From assembly GCA_002317155.1 (NCBI GenBank), contig DCIR01000070.1:1-64000 (forward strand): a DNA stretch of 64,000 bases. Reading direction: 5' to 3'. Shown one piece after another: positions 52,385-62,171 of the stretch. Under the pieces are notes generated by a model, which was given only the letters and a program-made list of their open reading frames with translations, ran no database searches and was not told where the DNA came from. Within the stretch, counting starts at the first letter, position 1, and each line of letters opens with the position of its first letter. Origin of the DNA: Lachnospiraceae bacterium UBA1721. Its GTDB lineage: Bacteria; Bacillota; Clostridia; Lachnospirales; Lachnospiraceae. Both the position numbers and the translations under genes were made by a program.

Positions 52385-52417
52385 TACGTGTACCTCGTTT
52401 GATGAATGACTTAATGA

Positions 52418-55030
52418 TTACTTTGTGTGTTCAACCTTGTAATCTCTTGCCTTAACAATACCACCCTCACGATCAGCATAATCCTCTGTGAAGCTGTAGT
52501 TAACGTATACTCTGGTTCCATCTGCATAAGTAGTACATCTTACATACTCGTTGATTACCTCATGCTTAACCATTTCCTGATTAAAGGTATTACCAAGTTC
52601 ACTGTTATATCTGGTGTACATCTCTACAAGTCTGTCTTTCCATCCATCATAGTCAGCACCATAGTACTGAGTATAAAGAGTCTTCTGAAGAGTGAATGAG
52701 CTCTCCTTCATAAGAGTGAACGAAAGACCTGCACCGTACTCAACGCAAGCAAGAAGTTCATCTACATCATTACCGCATACGTTGATTGATTCACCTGTGT
52801 AATTCACATAACCATGTATTGCAAGCTGATAGAAAGGAATCTCAGCATCAAGAATAGTATATCCACTACCCTTGAGATCCATATCGGCAACGAAATCTAC
52901 ATAAGCTATAGTATAATCATTACCCATATTAACCATCATATTGGTACCTGCATCTGCATTCTTCTTAAGCAGATCCATCTGAAGCTTCTTAACATCTTCT
53001 CTACTGTAGGTCTTCTTACGATAGAAGTCAGAAGAAAGATCCATACCTATATCATCAAATGATACACCAACATTATTCTTGTTAGCATACTTTATAAGAT
53101 TCTCAGCACACTTGATAGCAAGTTCTGTGTGGAGGAGGTAGTAAGGCTCTGAGCTCTCTCTCATCGCATAAGTAACATGGCTGTACTGATGAAGCTCTGC
53201 TCTTTCCCTAGTAAGGAATCTTGCTGCATCTCTGTATGAAAGAAATCCATTGAAGATAGTACTCTTATGCTCATACTGAGTAATACCATTGAGATAAAGA
53301 TCTGCATTATTTGAAGCAGCAGTTGCCTGAAGCTTCTTAAGTCCACTTGCACCACCAAGTCCATTAACAATGCTAATGTTCTTGAGAAGTTTCTGGCTTA
53401 CACCGCCATTACACCAACCGGTGTACTTAACCGACATATTTCTTACGCCATTGTTGGTAAGCTCGGTAATCATATCCCCAGCTTCCTTGAAATTGGTCAG
53501 CTCAAGAGGTCTTGATACAGGAACACCAACAATCTGCTTAACCTTATCTACAGCACCTACAACCTCAATATTTGTAGGAACCGCAGTGTCATCATTAAGT
53601 GTGAAATACTGCTCTCCGTATGTATCAAAGAGATAGCTCTGATATGACTTAGCCATTGATACGTAATCCATAGTATTAAGGAATCTGTATCTCTGTACAA
53701 TAACCTCATCGGGAAGCTCTTCTCTGTATACATATACATCAGAGTTAGCCATATCACCGATATCATACTTTTCTCTTGCAGAAACAGTATACTCAGCATT
53801 TACATAGTTGTAACTGTGTAATCTGCCGCTGATATCTGCAGTAATTGAAGCATAGCTTGAACCCTCTTCCATGAGGCAAAGGTATGAGCTTCCTTCGGTT
53901 GCCTGACCGAATACGCTGAAGTATGCTCTGGTGTTGTGTACAACATCGGCTCTTGAAATATCATAGTCCCAACCATATACATTAGCGAAATAGTTGTTCT
54001 GTGAATTCTTACCATTGTTGTAGTTAATAATAGCTCCACCACCTTCAGGTACAAGCATATATCCTTCAGCACCATAGGTAGATGCTCCAAAGTAAGGAAG
54101 GGGTGTTACAGAATATACATAATACACGTTCTTGTGCTCAATAGAGCTGAAAGGAATCTCAACAAGAAGATCATTTCCAGAAAGTGTAAGATCCATCTCT
54201 ACATTGAAGATAGGCTTATCTGAAGTCTTCTCTGCATTATCAAGTTCCTTATCCTCGAGATACTTCTCATAGGTATAACCGGCATCAGCAAAATATGTTT
54301 CCATAGTCTTCTTGAGCTGTTCCTTGGTAGTATCACGAAGTACATAAATAACGCTGGTCTCAAGTGCAGGATACTTCTCACGGAGTTCTTCCTTATTATC
54401 CTTCTTACCGAGGTTATTAATATCGTACTTCTTATAGTACTCAGAAACAATCTGACGTGCTTCAGCACTCATCTGTTCCTTCCAGTTGTTCATATCCTCT
54501 TCAAGCATAACAGGAGGAATTACATATTCCTTCTCAATGTTACCAAGAGAATATAACAACTTAATGGTATTACCTTCAACTACAATATCATAAATTCCAT
54601 TAGCAATACTGTAGCTAAAGGTATCGTATGTGGTCTTAAGACCGGTCTCAACAGCGAATGTCAACAAAAGGTTTGACTGAAGCTTACCTTTCTCTGACGA
54701 AAGAGCTGCTGCATCGCTTGCAGCGTCTTCTGCAGTTGAGTGCCATACCTTACCGGTTGACTTCTGAGTAATGGTAAACTCAGTTGTTGTCGAATCCATT
54801 GTAAGGATTAAATCTTCATTTTCAATTACTATCGGTTCTCCATCACCGGCATATGCATAAGGCTGAACTATCGCATCCTCAGGCTCAACATTTACATAAT
54901 TCATGATAAAGATTACTGCGACACCAATGATTGCAGCGAGAATAGCAGGGAAAATGAAACTCTTTGCTGTCTCAATCATCGAATTACGTCTTTCGACTTG
55001 AGTTTCTGTTAATTTCTTTTTACTACTCAT
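52418..55030 (-). CDS. DUF5696 protein, membrane-anchored, barrel-like
   Basis: An 870-residue protein with a single N-terminal membrane helix at about residues 28-48 and no cleavage site, so it is anchored with the rest outside. The first half is beta-rich. The second half resembles a TIM barrel of the DUF5696 type: NMSVKYTGWCNGG, NNADLYLNGITQYEH, FLSYRDAARFLTRERAELHQY, NNVGVSFDDIGMDLSSDFY and MVNMGNDYTIAY. The acidic FDDIG strand end is a possible catalytic site. A glycosidase role is inferred from the fold-like pattern and from its place between two permease pairs. Confidence 0.72.
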   Translation of the reverse strand: MSSKKKLTETQVERRNSMIETAKSFIFPAILAAIIGVAVIFIMNYVNVEPEDAIVQPYAYAGDGEPIVIENEDLILTMDSTTTEFTITQKSTGKVWHSTAEDAASDAAALSSEKGKLQSNLLLTFAVETGLKTTYDTFSYSIANGIYDIVVEGNTIKLLYSLGNIEKEYVIPPVMLEEDMNNWKEQMSAEARQIVSEYYKKYDINNLGKKDNKEELREKYPALETSVIYVLRDTTKEQLKKTMETYFADAGYTYEKYLEDKELDNAEKTSDKPIFNVEMDLTLSGNDLLVEIPFSSIEHKNVYYVYSVTPLPYFGASTYGAEGYMLVPEGGGAIINYNNGKNSQNNYFANVYGWDYDISRADVVHNTRAYFSVFGQATEGSSYLCLMEEGSSYASITADISGRLHSYNYVNAEYTVSAREKYDIGDMANSDVYVYREELPDEVIVQRYRFLNTMDYVSMAKSYQSYLFDTYGEQYFTLNDDTAVPTNIEVVGAVDKVKQIVGVPVSRPLELTNFKEAGDMITELTNNGVRNMSVKYTGWCNGGVSQKLLKNISIVNGLGGASGLKKLQATAASNNADLYLNGITQYEHKSTIFNGFLSYRDAARFLTRERAELHQYSHVTYAMRESSEPYYLLHTELAIKCAENLIKYANKNNVGVSFDDIGMDLSSDFYRKKTYSREDVKKLQMDLLKKNADAGTNMMVNMGNDYTIAYVDFVADMDLKGSGYTILDAEIPFYQLAIHGYVNYTGESINVCGNDVDELLACVEYGAGLSFTLMKESSFTLQKTLYTQYYGADYDGWKDRLVEMYTRYNSELGNTFNQEMVKHEVINEYVRCTTYADGTRVYVNYSFTEDYADREGGIVKARDYKVEHTK

Positions 55031-55063
55031 GTTATCTCCAATCTTCTAGTAAATAGTATCCGT

Positions 55064-55723
55064 TTACATACGGAACATCAATTCCTTACCTATTGAAATA
55101 AAGTAAGCAACGCCCTGTGAAATCATACTGAAGAAAACCATCAATATGAAGATCATAACCAACATTGCGAACAATGTAGCAATTGTAAACAAGATATTCT
55201 TGCCTAATGAAAACTCGTGAATCTGTCCCATAGCAAGAACAATAAGAATACCTGCATAAACCAGAGAGATTACACTAAGTGTTGCAAACAGCTGGCCTTC
55301 CTCTATTGTAACAAAGTTACTTGCAATCATAAGAGGAATCTGGAAAAGGGGATAAGGTGTGAGGCCATAGCAGGTAGCTATATAAACCTGACCAAGTCTA
55401 CCCTTTCCATCAAACAATGTTGTGAGTCCCCAGTTACCTACAACCCACAATGCAAGAGGGAAAACAATACTTGCGATATATACGAAGATATTAATATCTT
55501 CCCAATATACCGGCTCCTGAATAACGAAGCTTGTGTATCTGAGCTTTAACAATCTTGCAAGTACTGTGAGGAACAGGATTGTATTGGCTGCAGCATAGCT
55601 TCCGCGCTTTTCATGAGTCAAGTCCCAAAATCCATCTAAAGGATGGGACAAGACATAAAGCGAAAACTTTAATGATTTGAAATATTTACTATATGTTTCT
55701 TTCTTTTTTAAAGCTTCAAACAT
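55064..55723 (-). CDS. YIP1 family membrane protein
   Basis: A 219-residue protein with about five membrane helices, resembling the YIP1 family (YckC/YIP1-like). An early SHPLDGFWDLTHEKRGSYAAANTI block and a middle VIATCYGLTPYPLFQIP-like stretch (here YIATCYGLTPYP) are typical. Bacterial YIP1 proteins have no firm function. It is placed between the NHL-propeller gene and the DUF5696 gene with gaps of 15 and 33 bases, so it is part of the run. RBS AAAGGATGG. Confidence 0.8.
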   Translation of the reverse strand: MFEALKKKETYSKYFKSLKFSLYVLSHPLDGFWDLTHEKRGSYAAANTILFLTVLARLLKLRYTSFVIQEPVYWEDINIFVYIASIVFPLALWVVGNWGLTTLFDGKGRLGQVYIATCYGLTPYPLFQIPLMIASNFVTIEEGQLFATLSVISLVYAGILIVLAMGQIHEFSLGKNILFTIATLFAMLVMIFILMVFFSMISQGVAYFISIGKELMFRM

Positions 55724-55738
55724 ACTCTAATCCATCCT

Positions 55739-57241
55739 TTATTTATTGAAGAACTCTTCTTTGTCAATCTCACGCTTAATCTGATTAATCTTACCAATTC
55801 CAAGAGGAATAAGGAAAACTGCAAGAATGACAATTACTATTATCGCAATATTCTTTTCTACCCATTTCTTTCTGTACTGCTGGAAAGCCTTTGAGTAGTT
55901 ATCAGCATCATACTTCAAATCGAAGTAATCCATTGCCTCACCATACTGCTTCTGTCTGAGAAGTGAACGTCCGATTCCGATATAAGCTAAGGTGTAGTTA
56001 CCATCAAGCTTCATAACCTCTTCCCAAGCCTGTCCGGAAGCCTCGTACTCACCGATATCGAACTGCTCCATAGCTGTATAAACCAACTGACCAAATTCAG
56101 TCGGGATAAACAGTGTAAGGCTGTTATCGAGTGAATCGAGTACAATCAGGTCATTACCCATATGGTCAATTGCTGAAGGCATACGGAAGTAACCATCCAT
56201 ATTACCGTTACCACCAAAGATATAAACCATATTACCCTGATCGTCATAACCAAAGAGACGACCTCTGTTCTTATCAAGGCAAATGAAAATATCATTGTCA
56301 AGAACAGTGATATCAGCGAACTGTGAAGGTCCACTGTATCCACCGCCGGCACCCATGTAAAGGTCACCGTAGATAGGCCATTCACCGTTTCTAACGAGGA
56401 TATCGTTTCCGAGAAGATTAAGCTTACGAACCGCATCACCCTTCTCTGCCTTAAGATCTTCTTCTGTGGTAGCATCAGTTACAGTGTAGATAAATCCTTC
56501 ATTATCCATGTAGATGTTATCGTACTCTGTAGGAACGAATGATTCCATTCGAGCTAACTGCTCCTGAGAAGCGAACTTTTTCTTGAGATACTCACCAAAG
56601 TTGTATACAACCTTTGTAGCTCCGATGAAGCCTGAAAATGTTGCATCTGCTTCATACTTGATAAGTCCACGGTTGATACCGGTTGCGATGCAGTAAACAC
56701 GCTCTGCAGTATCAATAACAATTTTGTTAGGCAAAAATGCCTGATCTGCTGTCAAAGCCTGATCATCAGGTTTTCCAAACTCAAGTATATAATTAAACTC
56801 TGAATCAAGTTTAAGAATTCTTGAATTGCCCTTATCAGCGATAAAGATATTACCTTCTTCTGATACCGCAATATCTGTAGGGCCGCTTAATGTATTAATA
56901 CTTGAGCCCTTAATTTTATCTACGGTCTTAACAAGTTCAATGCTGTCCTTGCCGGTTCTCTCAAGAATAACGATTCTGTTGTTACCGGTATCGCAGATAT
57001 AAATCATATTATCGCGTACATACATTCCATCGGGATTCTTGAGCATTGTGTCAAGTCCAAGATCGGATGATGTAAATACGTCACATACATTATATGCATC
57101 AGGCATTTCCTGAACGTCGCCCCAGTAATCATATATGTATGAATAATTGCTTTCAGCGGCTGTTGCCACTGCGGGAATCGATGTTGCCAACATTACTGCG
57201 CTGGCTGCCATCGCTCCAATCTTTATAATTTTATTCTTCAT
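55739..57241 (-). CDS. NHL-repeat beta-propeller membrane protein
   Basis: A 500-residue exported protein. The signal peptide covers residues 1-30 (MKNKIIKIGAMAASAVML, ending near ATAA). NHL-type repeats follow: LKNPDGMYVRDNMIYICDTGNNRI, LSGPTDIAVSEEGNIFIADKGNSRI and FLPNKIVIDTAERVY. A TPR-like stretch at about residues 390-460 precedes a membrane helix near 470-490 and a cytoplasmic tail. It would be an outside propeller anchored at its C-terminus. The ATG at 57241 has GAGGAAT ahead; a start four codons earlier is less likely. A binding or scaffolding role is inferred. Confidence 0.82.
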   Translation of the reverse strand: MKNKIIKIGAMAASAVMLATSIPAVATAAESNYSYIYDYWGDVQEMPDAYNVCDVFTSSDLGLDTMLKNPDGMYVRDNMIYICDTGNNRIVILERTGKDSIELVKTVDKIKGSSINTLSGPTDIAVSEEGNIFIADKGNSRILKLDSEFNYILEFGKPDDQALTADQAFLPNKIVIDTAERVYCIATGINRGLIKYEADATFSGFIGATKVVYNFGEYLKKKFASQEQLARMESFVPTEYDNIYMDNEGFIYTVTDATTEEDLKAEKGDAVRKLNLLGNDILVRNGEWPIYGDLYMGAGGGYSGPSQFADITVLDNDIFICLDKNRGRLFGYDDQGNMVYIFGGNGNMDGYFRMPSAIDHMGNDLIVLDSLDNSLTLFIPTEFGQLVYTAMEQFDIGEYEASGQAWEEVMKLDGNYTLAYIGIGRSLLRQKQYGEAMDYFDLKYDADNYSKAFQQYRKKWVEKNIAIIVIVILAVFLIPLGIGKINQIKREIDKEEFFNK

Positions 57242-57301
57242 ATTATTCCTCATTCCATATATTGTCTTACCAAATCGAATCTGAATTGGTATCGATTTAC
57301 A

Positions 57302-58210
57302 TCAATCCTTAAGTCCTGAGCTAGCCATTGTTTCAAGGATCTGGCTCTCAGAGAAAATGAAGATTGCGATAGGAACTACCATCAGTACTACGAGAACGGC
57401 AGCACCCTGACCGGTTCTTGCAATACCACCACTCTGTATCTGCTGCATCGCATATACAAGAGTCTTCTTTTCCTCGGAATAAATATAAGTAGATGCTCTG
57501 TTATTCCACAGACCCTGTACTGAGAAGATGATGAGGGTCATCCATGCGGGCTTAACGTTAGGCATTACAATGCTGAAAAATACTTTGAATTCGTTTGCAC
57601 CGTCGATCTTAGCTGCTTCGATAAGTGAAGTAGGAAGACCTTCCATGAACTGCTTCATAAGGAAGAGTCCCATAGGTGATGCAAATGCGGGAATGATGAT
57701 TGCCCAGTAGCTATCGATCCATCCAAGCTTGTTGAGGATGAGGTAGTTAGGAATCTGTGTTACATATCCGGTGAACATCATCGCTACAGTTACAAGTTTG
57801 AAGAATCCCTGTCCGCCCGGGAAATCATACTTAGCAAGAACGAATGCTGCCATTGAAGCAATGAACAAATGTCCTGCTGTACCTACTGCAGTAATAAATA
57901 CTGTATTGAAAAGATATCTGGAGAATGAAACCCACGATTTTCCCATTGTTACGAACAAGTCTGAGAAATTATCGATTGTAGGGTTCTTTGCAAAAATCTT
58001 GGGCGGGAACATGAAAAGCTCGTCCAAAGGCTTCAATGCACTGTTAACAGCGTAAACAATGGGGAATACCATGATAACTGCTACAAGCAGAAGGAAAATG
58101 TAAAGGAAGATATCGCCCCAGATAGATCTATTCGGTTTTCTTCTTTTGATTAGTTTCTTACGATAGACATCTTTTTCTACGTAAGCTCTTTTTGCTAATG
58201 TTGGTCTCAT
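57302..58210 (-). CDS. Sugar ABC importer permease (MalG type), second set
   Basis: A 302-residue permease with six membrane helices. The ATPase-docking loop is IEAAKIDGANEFKVFFSIVMPNVKP, and GLFLMKQFMEGLP precedes it. Together with the gene at 58212 (one-base gap) it forms the channel for the large binding protein at 59173. No ATPase gene accompanies it. Confidence 0.92.
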   Translation of the reverse strand: MRPTLAKRAYVEKDVYRKKLIKRRKPNRSIWGDIFLYIFLLLVAVIMVFPIVYAVNSALKPLDELFMFPPKIFAKNPTIDNFSDLFVTMGKSWVSFSRYLFNTVFITAVGTAGHLFIASMAAFVLAKYDFPGGQGFFKLVTVAMMFTGYVTQIPNYLILNKLGWIDSYWAIIIPAFASPMGLFLMKQFMEGLPTSLIEAAKIDGANEFKVFFSIVMPNVKPAWMTLIIFSVQGLWNNRASTYIYSEEKKTLVYAMQQIQSGGIARTGQGAAVLVVLMVVPIAIFIFSESQILETMASSGLKD

Positions 58211-58211
58211 A

Positions 58212-59150
58212 TCAGGTACCTACTCTTCTAAGAATGCTCTGGATTGCCTTGTTACAAAGGATCATCATCAGGAACAGGATTGTTGCAATCGCACATGCAT
58301 AACCCATTTCGAATCTTGAAAATCCATAGTCGAACAAGTGAGTAACGATTGTACGTGCTGCATAGTCAGTACTAGGATATCCGCAAAGCTGCATTGTTAC
58401 ATCACACACACCGAAAGCCTGTGTGATTGACATTACCGCACCGAACATAAGCATGGGCTTCATGTTAGGAAGGGTGATGTACCAAAGCTCCTGCCAACGG
58501 TTCTTAATACCATCCATGTAACCTGCCTCGAACTGAGCCTTATCAACACCCTGGAGACCTGCTACGAATGAGAGGAATCCGGTACCAAGGCTCATCCACA
58601 AGATAACTATCATACAAATAGGAAGCATGTATGTAGGATCAGTGAAGAAGAACTTAGGGGTATCGATCAAACCGAGGTTGATCAAAGCTGCGTTTACATA
58701 TCCGTAAGCATCACCTCTGAAGAATACAGAGAAGATTACGAAACAGTTACCAGCAATTGAAGGTGCGTAGAAAACAACTACGGCTACGCTTCGTACCCAT
58801 CTGGGCAACTCGTTAATCAACCATGCAAACAGGAACGACATTATGTAACCTAAAGGACCGGTTATTACTGCTATGAGGAGTGTATTCTTGATACCAATCA
58901 AGAATACATCGTCCTCAAGAATAAGACTTATGTAGTTTTGAACTCCCAACCATCTGGGACTTTCCAAAATGTTGTAGTAGGTAAAGCTGAAGTAAATCGA
59001 AGCTACAACAGGGAAAATGAAAAACATACTGAAAAGTATTGCATACGGTGCCAGGAAAATGTAGCAGTTCTTACTTATCTTTGCTTTCTTCCAGGCAATG
59101 ATTGCATTTCTTTTTTGCATTGCAAAATATTTCTTAATGTAGGTGAACAT
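58212..59150 (-). CDS. Sugar ABC importer permease (MalF type), second set
   Basis: A 312-residue permease with six membrane helices. It includes FLAPYAILFSMFFIFPVVASIYFSF early on and the docking loop FEAGYMDGIKNRWQELWYITLPNMKP. It starts 22 bases after the large binding-protein gene and is one base apart from its partner. The pair resembles multi-sugar importer permeases, but does not match the 50-52 kb pair closely, so the two probably serve different substrates. Confidence 0.92.
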   Translation of the reverse strand: MFTYIKKYFAMQKRNAIIAWKKAKISKNCYIFLAPYAILFSMFFIFPVVASIYFSFTYYNILESPRWLGVQNYISLILEDDVFLIGIKNTLLIAVITGPLGYIMSFLFAWLINELPRWVRSVAVVVFYAPSIAGNCFVIFSVFFRGDAYGYVNAALINLGLIDTPKFFFTDPTYMLPICMIVILWMSLGTGFLSFVAGLQGVDKAQFEAGYMDGIKNRWQELWYITLPNMKPMLMFGAVMSITQAFGVCDVTMQLCGYPSTDYAARTIVTHLFDYGFSRFEMGYACAIATILFLMMILCNKAIQSILRRVGT

Positions 59151-59172
59151 ATTCTTCCTCTTTCATCATTGC

Positions 59173-62127
59173 TTAGGGTTCTTCGTAAATAGGCATGTTG
59201 AACTCTTTACGTTTCTTGGTTATCTCTTCATCTATCTTGATTGAGTAATCAATAATAGTCTCACGTGTATCGTCCTTATCGTTAATAACCTTACGAATAG
59301 CATTGGTGATATGTCTACCTGTGTAGTATCCACCGGGAACCTCGCGGATACCTACGGTCTGATCCCACTGTGCTCTGAGCACTTCGATATCATCAACACT
59401 CCATGAAAGTCTTTCGAATGCATCTCTGTTAGCGGTGTTGTATCTTGCTGATGATCCAAGGAGTGCCTCGATCTCACGACCGAATCTTACCTGAGTATCA
59501 GCATCTGCCCACCACTTCATGAACTCCCATGCCTTAAGCTTAGCTTCCTGGCTGCCCTTGTCGAGCATCATAGTTGCATTACCGGTAATGAATACTGTTC
59601 TGTCGATGTAGGTATTACCATTCTCATCAACCTTCTCAGTTCCGGGGATAAGAGTGAAGTCCCAAAGACCTCTAATCTCAGGAGCAGATACCATCAAGGT
59701 ATTGTAGGTTGAGTATGCTGCGATACCGATAGGCATCTCACCTGAACGGAAACGGCTTACAAAGTCGAAGTAAACAGGAATACCGTAATCGTTGAAGTAA
59801 CGAACATAATCGTCAAATGCTGCAACACCTGCTTCGGTGTCAACAGTTGTCTTTGTACCATCTTCGTTGTACATATCTCCGCCGTACTGGTACAACAGAG
59901 TGAAGTACATTGAAAGGTCTGATGCAGATGAAGCTACTGCTGTAGAAGCACCTGCTGATGAGCTTGAACCACCTGCGCTGGGGATACCAACTGAAAGGTT
60001 CTTACCCTGAATGGTAGGAAGCATCTCGATGAGCTCCTGCCATGTATTAGGAATCTCGAGCTCGAGCTCCTCAAGTACGTCCTTTCTATAGAACATAACG
60101 TTGAAGGTCTGCTGCTCGGGTACTGCGTAAATCTTGCCATCAAGTCTGTACTGCTCATATGAGCTCTCTGAGTAGTGAGAAAGAACTTCTTCCCAACCCT
60201 CGAACTGAGTGATATCAACTGATGCGCCTCTGAGTGCATAGTCTACAGGGATGTTTGCACCTACTGAAAGAACTACATCAGGTCCTCTACCTGCAAGCAC
60301 CGCATTAAGCAATGCGTCTGCTGCAACGATTTCTACGTTAACCTTTACACCGCTGTTAGGAGTAAAGTCATCATCGATCATTGACTTAAGGATAGTACCC
60401 TGGTCACGTCCGGTAAGTACCCAAACTGTGATTGCCTCTCCGCCTTCCTTACCATCATATACGTCACCAACTGAGTTATAGTCTACAACGAATGATGCGA
60501 AGAATGACTTAAGCTCATGCCAGAATGATGTGAAGAAGTTAGCCTTTTCATGCTTAACCTTTACATCAGTTCCTGATACTACGATATAGTCAACATCAAG
60601 CTTTGCCTCACTCATGTTGAGTGATGCGGTACCAAGTGAAGTGATGTTATCCTTGAAGGTACCAAACTCAAGGGTAATCTTCTGAGGCTTCTTAACAAAA
60701 CGCTCAAGCTGCTGAGCAAGTGTCTGAGCTGTTGCGATGCTGTCTGCCTTCTGTCCGCTGTAAGCAACGGTATCATCTACGATCTTGTAAAGTCTTCTTG
60801 ACTCAAGATCCATAGCCTCGATGATTTCAGGATAAATCTGATCGAGCTTGTAATCTCTGTACTGGTCAGGTGTTGCACCGGTATATACAAGGATTCTTCT
60901 GTAAATCTGGTTGAGTCTGAAGGTTGAGTCCTCAATCTCTGAAAGGATTTCACCAAGTCCACCAAGAGTTGCCTCAAGTCTGATTGTGTGAGTTCCCTTT
61001 GTAAGATAGAAGTTATACTTATTACCATCAGCATCAGCAAGATCCTTGCACTGCCAATCGTTATCATATGAGAATGAAACTTCCTCGAGCTCTGCGAAAG
61101 GAATTTCTCCGTCGATGTATACTGCACGGTTAGAAACGCTTCCTCTTGAGTAGTTCTGACGTCCCTTGATCATGATGTTGTAATAACCATCTTCAGGAAC
61201 TTCGAAATCCCACTCGATCCACATTCCGTTGTTTCTCCAAGCATCACCACCAACATAGTTAAGAACTGTTGTGGTTACACTGTTAGGAGAAGTGGTAGGT
61301 GATGATCTGTCATACTTTGCGTAGAGTGAAGACTCTGAACGATAAGTAGATGTCTCACCTTCAATCTTCTGTGAATAAGAAGCTGCAGTGCCACTACCAT
61401 TTGAAGTAGGCTGCTGAGCAAGATACTCAGAATAAGTGATCTTATTCTCTACTGCCTTAACAGTAAGGCTCTTGATAATCATAGGCTCATTTGAACCATC
61501 AAGAGTAATGGTGTTGCTTCCCTTTTCAAAATAGAAGAGATAAGGATCCTTGGTGTAACCTCTGTCATCTCTGAAGCAGGTGGTCTGCCAAGCATACTCT
61601 TCAACCTGTGAAGGTCTGATTTCATTACCCTGGTTATCAATCTTAGGTGCTGTCTCATCCTTCCAAATTCTTGTGAAGGTTACGCTGAGAGCATCATCAA
61701 AAGGAAGTTCTCCGTTGATGTATACTCCTCTTTCAGCTGCAACACCCTTTGATTCAGGGAGGAAGTATTCTACTTCCAAATTATAGAAACCTGCCTCGGG
61801 AACATTTACTGTCCAGGTGATTGTTGAATCAGCTTCGGTGTAAATAGCACCGTCATGTTCAGCATCAACCTTAACAGTACCGGTTGCTTCATAGCTGTTA
61901 ACATTTACGCTAACACTCTGTGAAGGCTGCTTTGCTCCGGAATGATCTGTAAGGTAACCGGTATAAGTTCCTGTACGCTCCATTCCTTCGATGTCGTGTG
62001 TCATATCTGTACCCACGTACTTCTCGCTAAAGTTAGCGACCTTTCTCATCGAAAGGAGTACGCAGAGCAGAACGAACACAGCAACTACTGCGACTGCAAT
62101 TAAAAACTTCTTTAAACTCTTACTCAT
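59173..62127 (-). CDS. Binding protein with two N-terminal CBM-like modules
   Basis: A 984-residue protein. It has a membrane helix at residues about 7-27 without a lipobox, so it is membrane-anchored or cleaved. Two similar beta-sandwich modules follow (about residues 60-225 and 255-430), sharing VYINGELPFDDAL/VYIDGEIPFAELEEV and EVPEDGYYNI-type strands, as in CBM35/CBM6-like modules. A helical linker separates them from a family-1 sugar-binding protein core at about residues 560-965. That core holds VWVLTGRDQGTILKSMIDDDF, GPDVVLSVGANIP and EQQTFNVMFYRKDVLEEL. The fusion would let the importer hold a long substrate. RBS GGAGGGTG. Confidence 0.85.
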   Translation of the reverse strand: MSKSLKKFLIAVAVVAVFVLLCVLLSMRKVANFSEKYVGTDMTHDIEGMERTGTYTGYLTDHSGAKQPSQSVSVNVNSYEATGTVKVDAEHDGAIYTEADSTITWTVNVPEAGFYNLEVEYFLPESKGVAAERGVYINGELPFDDALSVTFTRIWKDETAPKIDNQGNEIRPSQVEEYAWQTTCFRDDRGYTKDPYLFYFEKGSNTITLDGSNEPMIIKSLTVKAVENKITYSEYLAQQPTSNGSGTAASYSQKIEGETSTYRSESSLYAKYDRSSPTTSPNSVTTTVLNYVGGDAWRNNGMWIEWDFEVPEDGYYNIMIKGRQNYSRGSVSNRAVYIDGEIPFAELEEVSFSYDNDWQCKDLADADGNKYNFYLTKGTHTIRLEATLGGLGEILSEIEDSTFRLNQIYRRILVYTGATPDQYRDYKLDQIYPEIIEAMDLESRRLYKIVDDTVAYSGQKADSIATAQTLAQQLERFVKKPQKITLEFGTFKDNITSLGTASLNMSEAKLDVDYIVVSGTDVKVKHEKANFFTSFWHELKSFFASFVVDYNSVGDVYDGKEGGEAITVWVLTGRDQGTILKSMIDDDFTPNSGVKVNVEIVAADALLNAVLAGRGPDVVLSVGANIPVDYALRGASVDITQFEGWEEVLSHYSESSYEQYRLDGKIYAVPEQQTFNVMFYRKDVLEELELEIPNTWQELIEMLPTIQGKNLSVGIPSAGGSSSSAGASTAVASSASDLSMYFTLLYQYGGDMYNEDGTKTTVDTEAGVAAFDDYVRYFNDYGIPVYFDFVSRFRSGEMPIGIAAYSTYNTLMVSAPEIRGLWDFTLIPGTEKVDENGNTYIDRTVFITGNATMMLDKGSQEAKLKAWEFMKWWADADTQVRFGREIEALLGSSARYNTANRDAFERLSWSVDDIEVLRAQWDQTVGIREVPGGYYTGRHITNAIRKVINDKDDTRETIIDYSIKIDEEITKKRKEFNMPIYEEP

Positions 62128-62171
62128 TTCACCCTCCGGTACGATTTATTTTTTAACCGCGCCAAGTTTTT

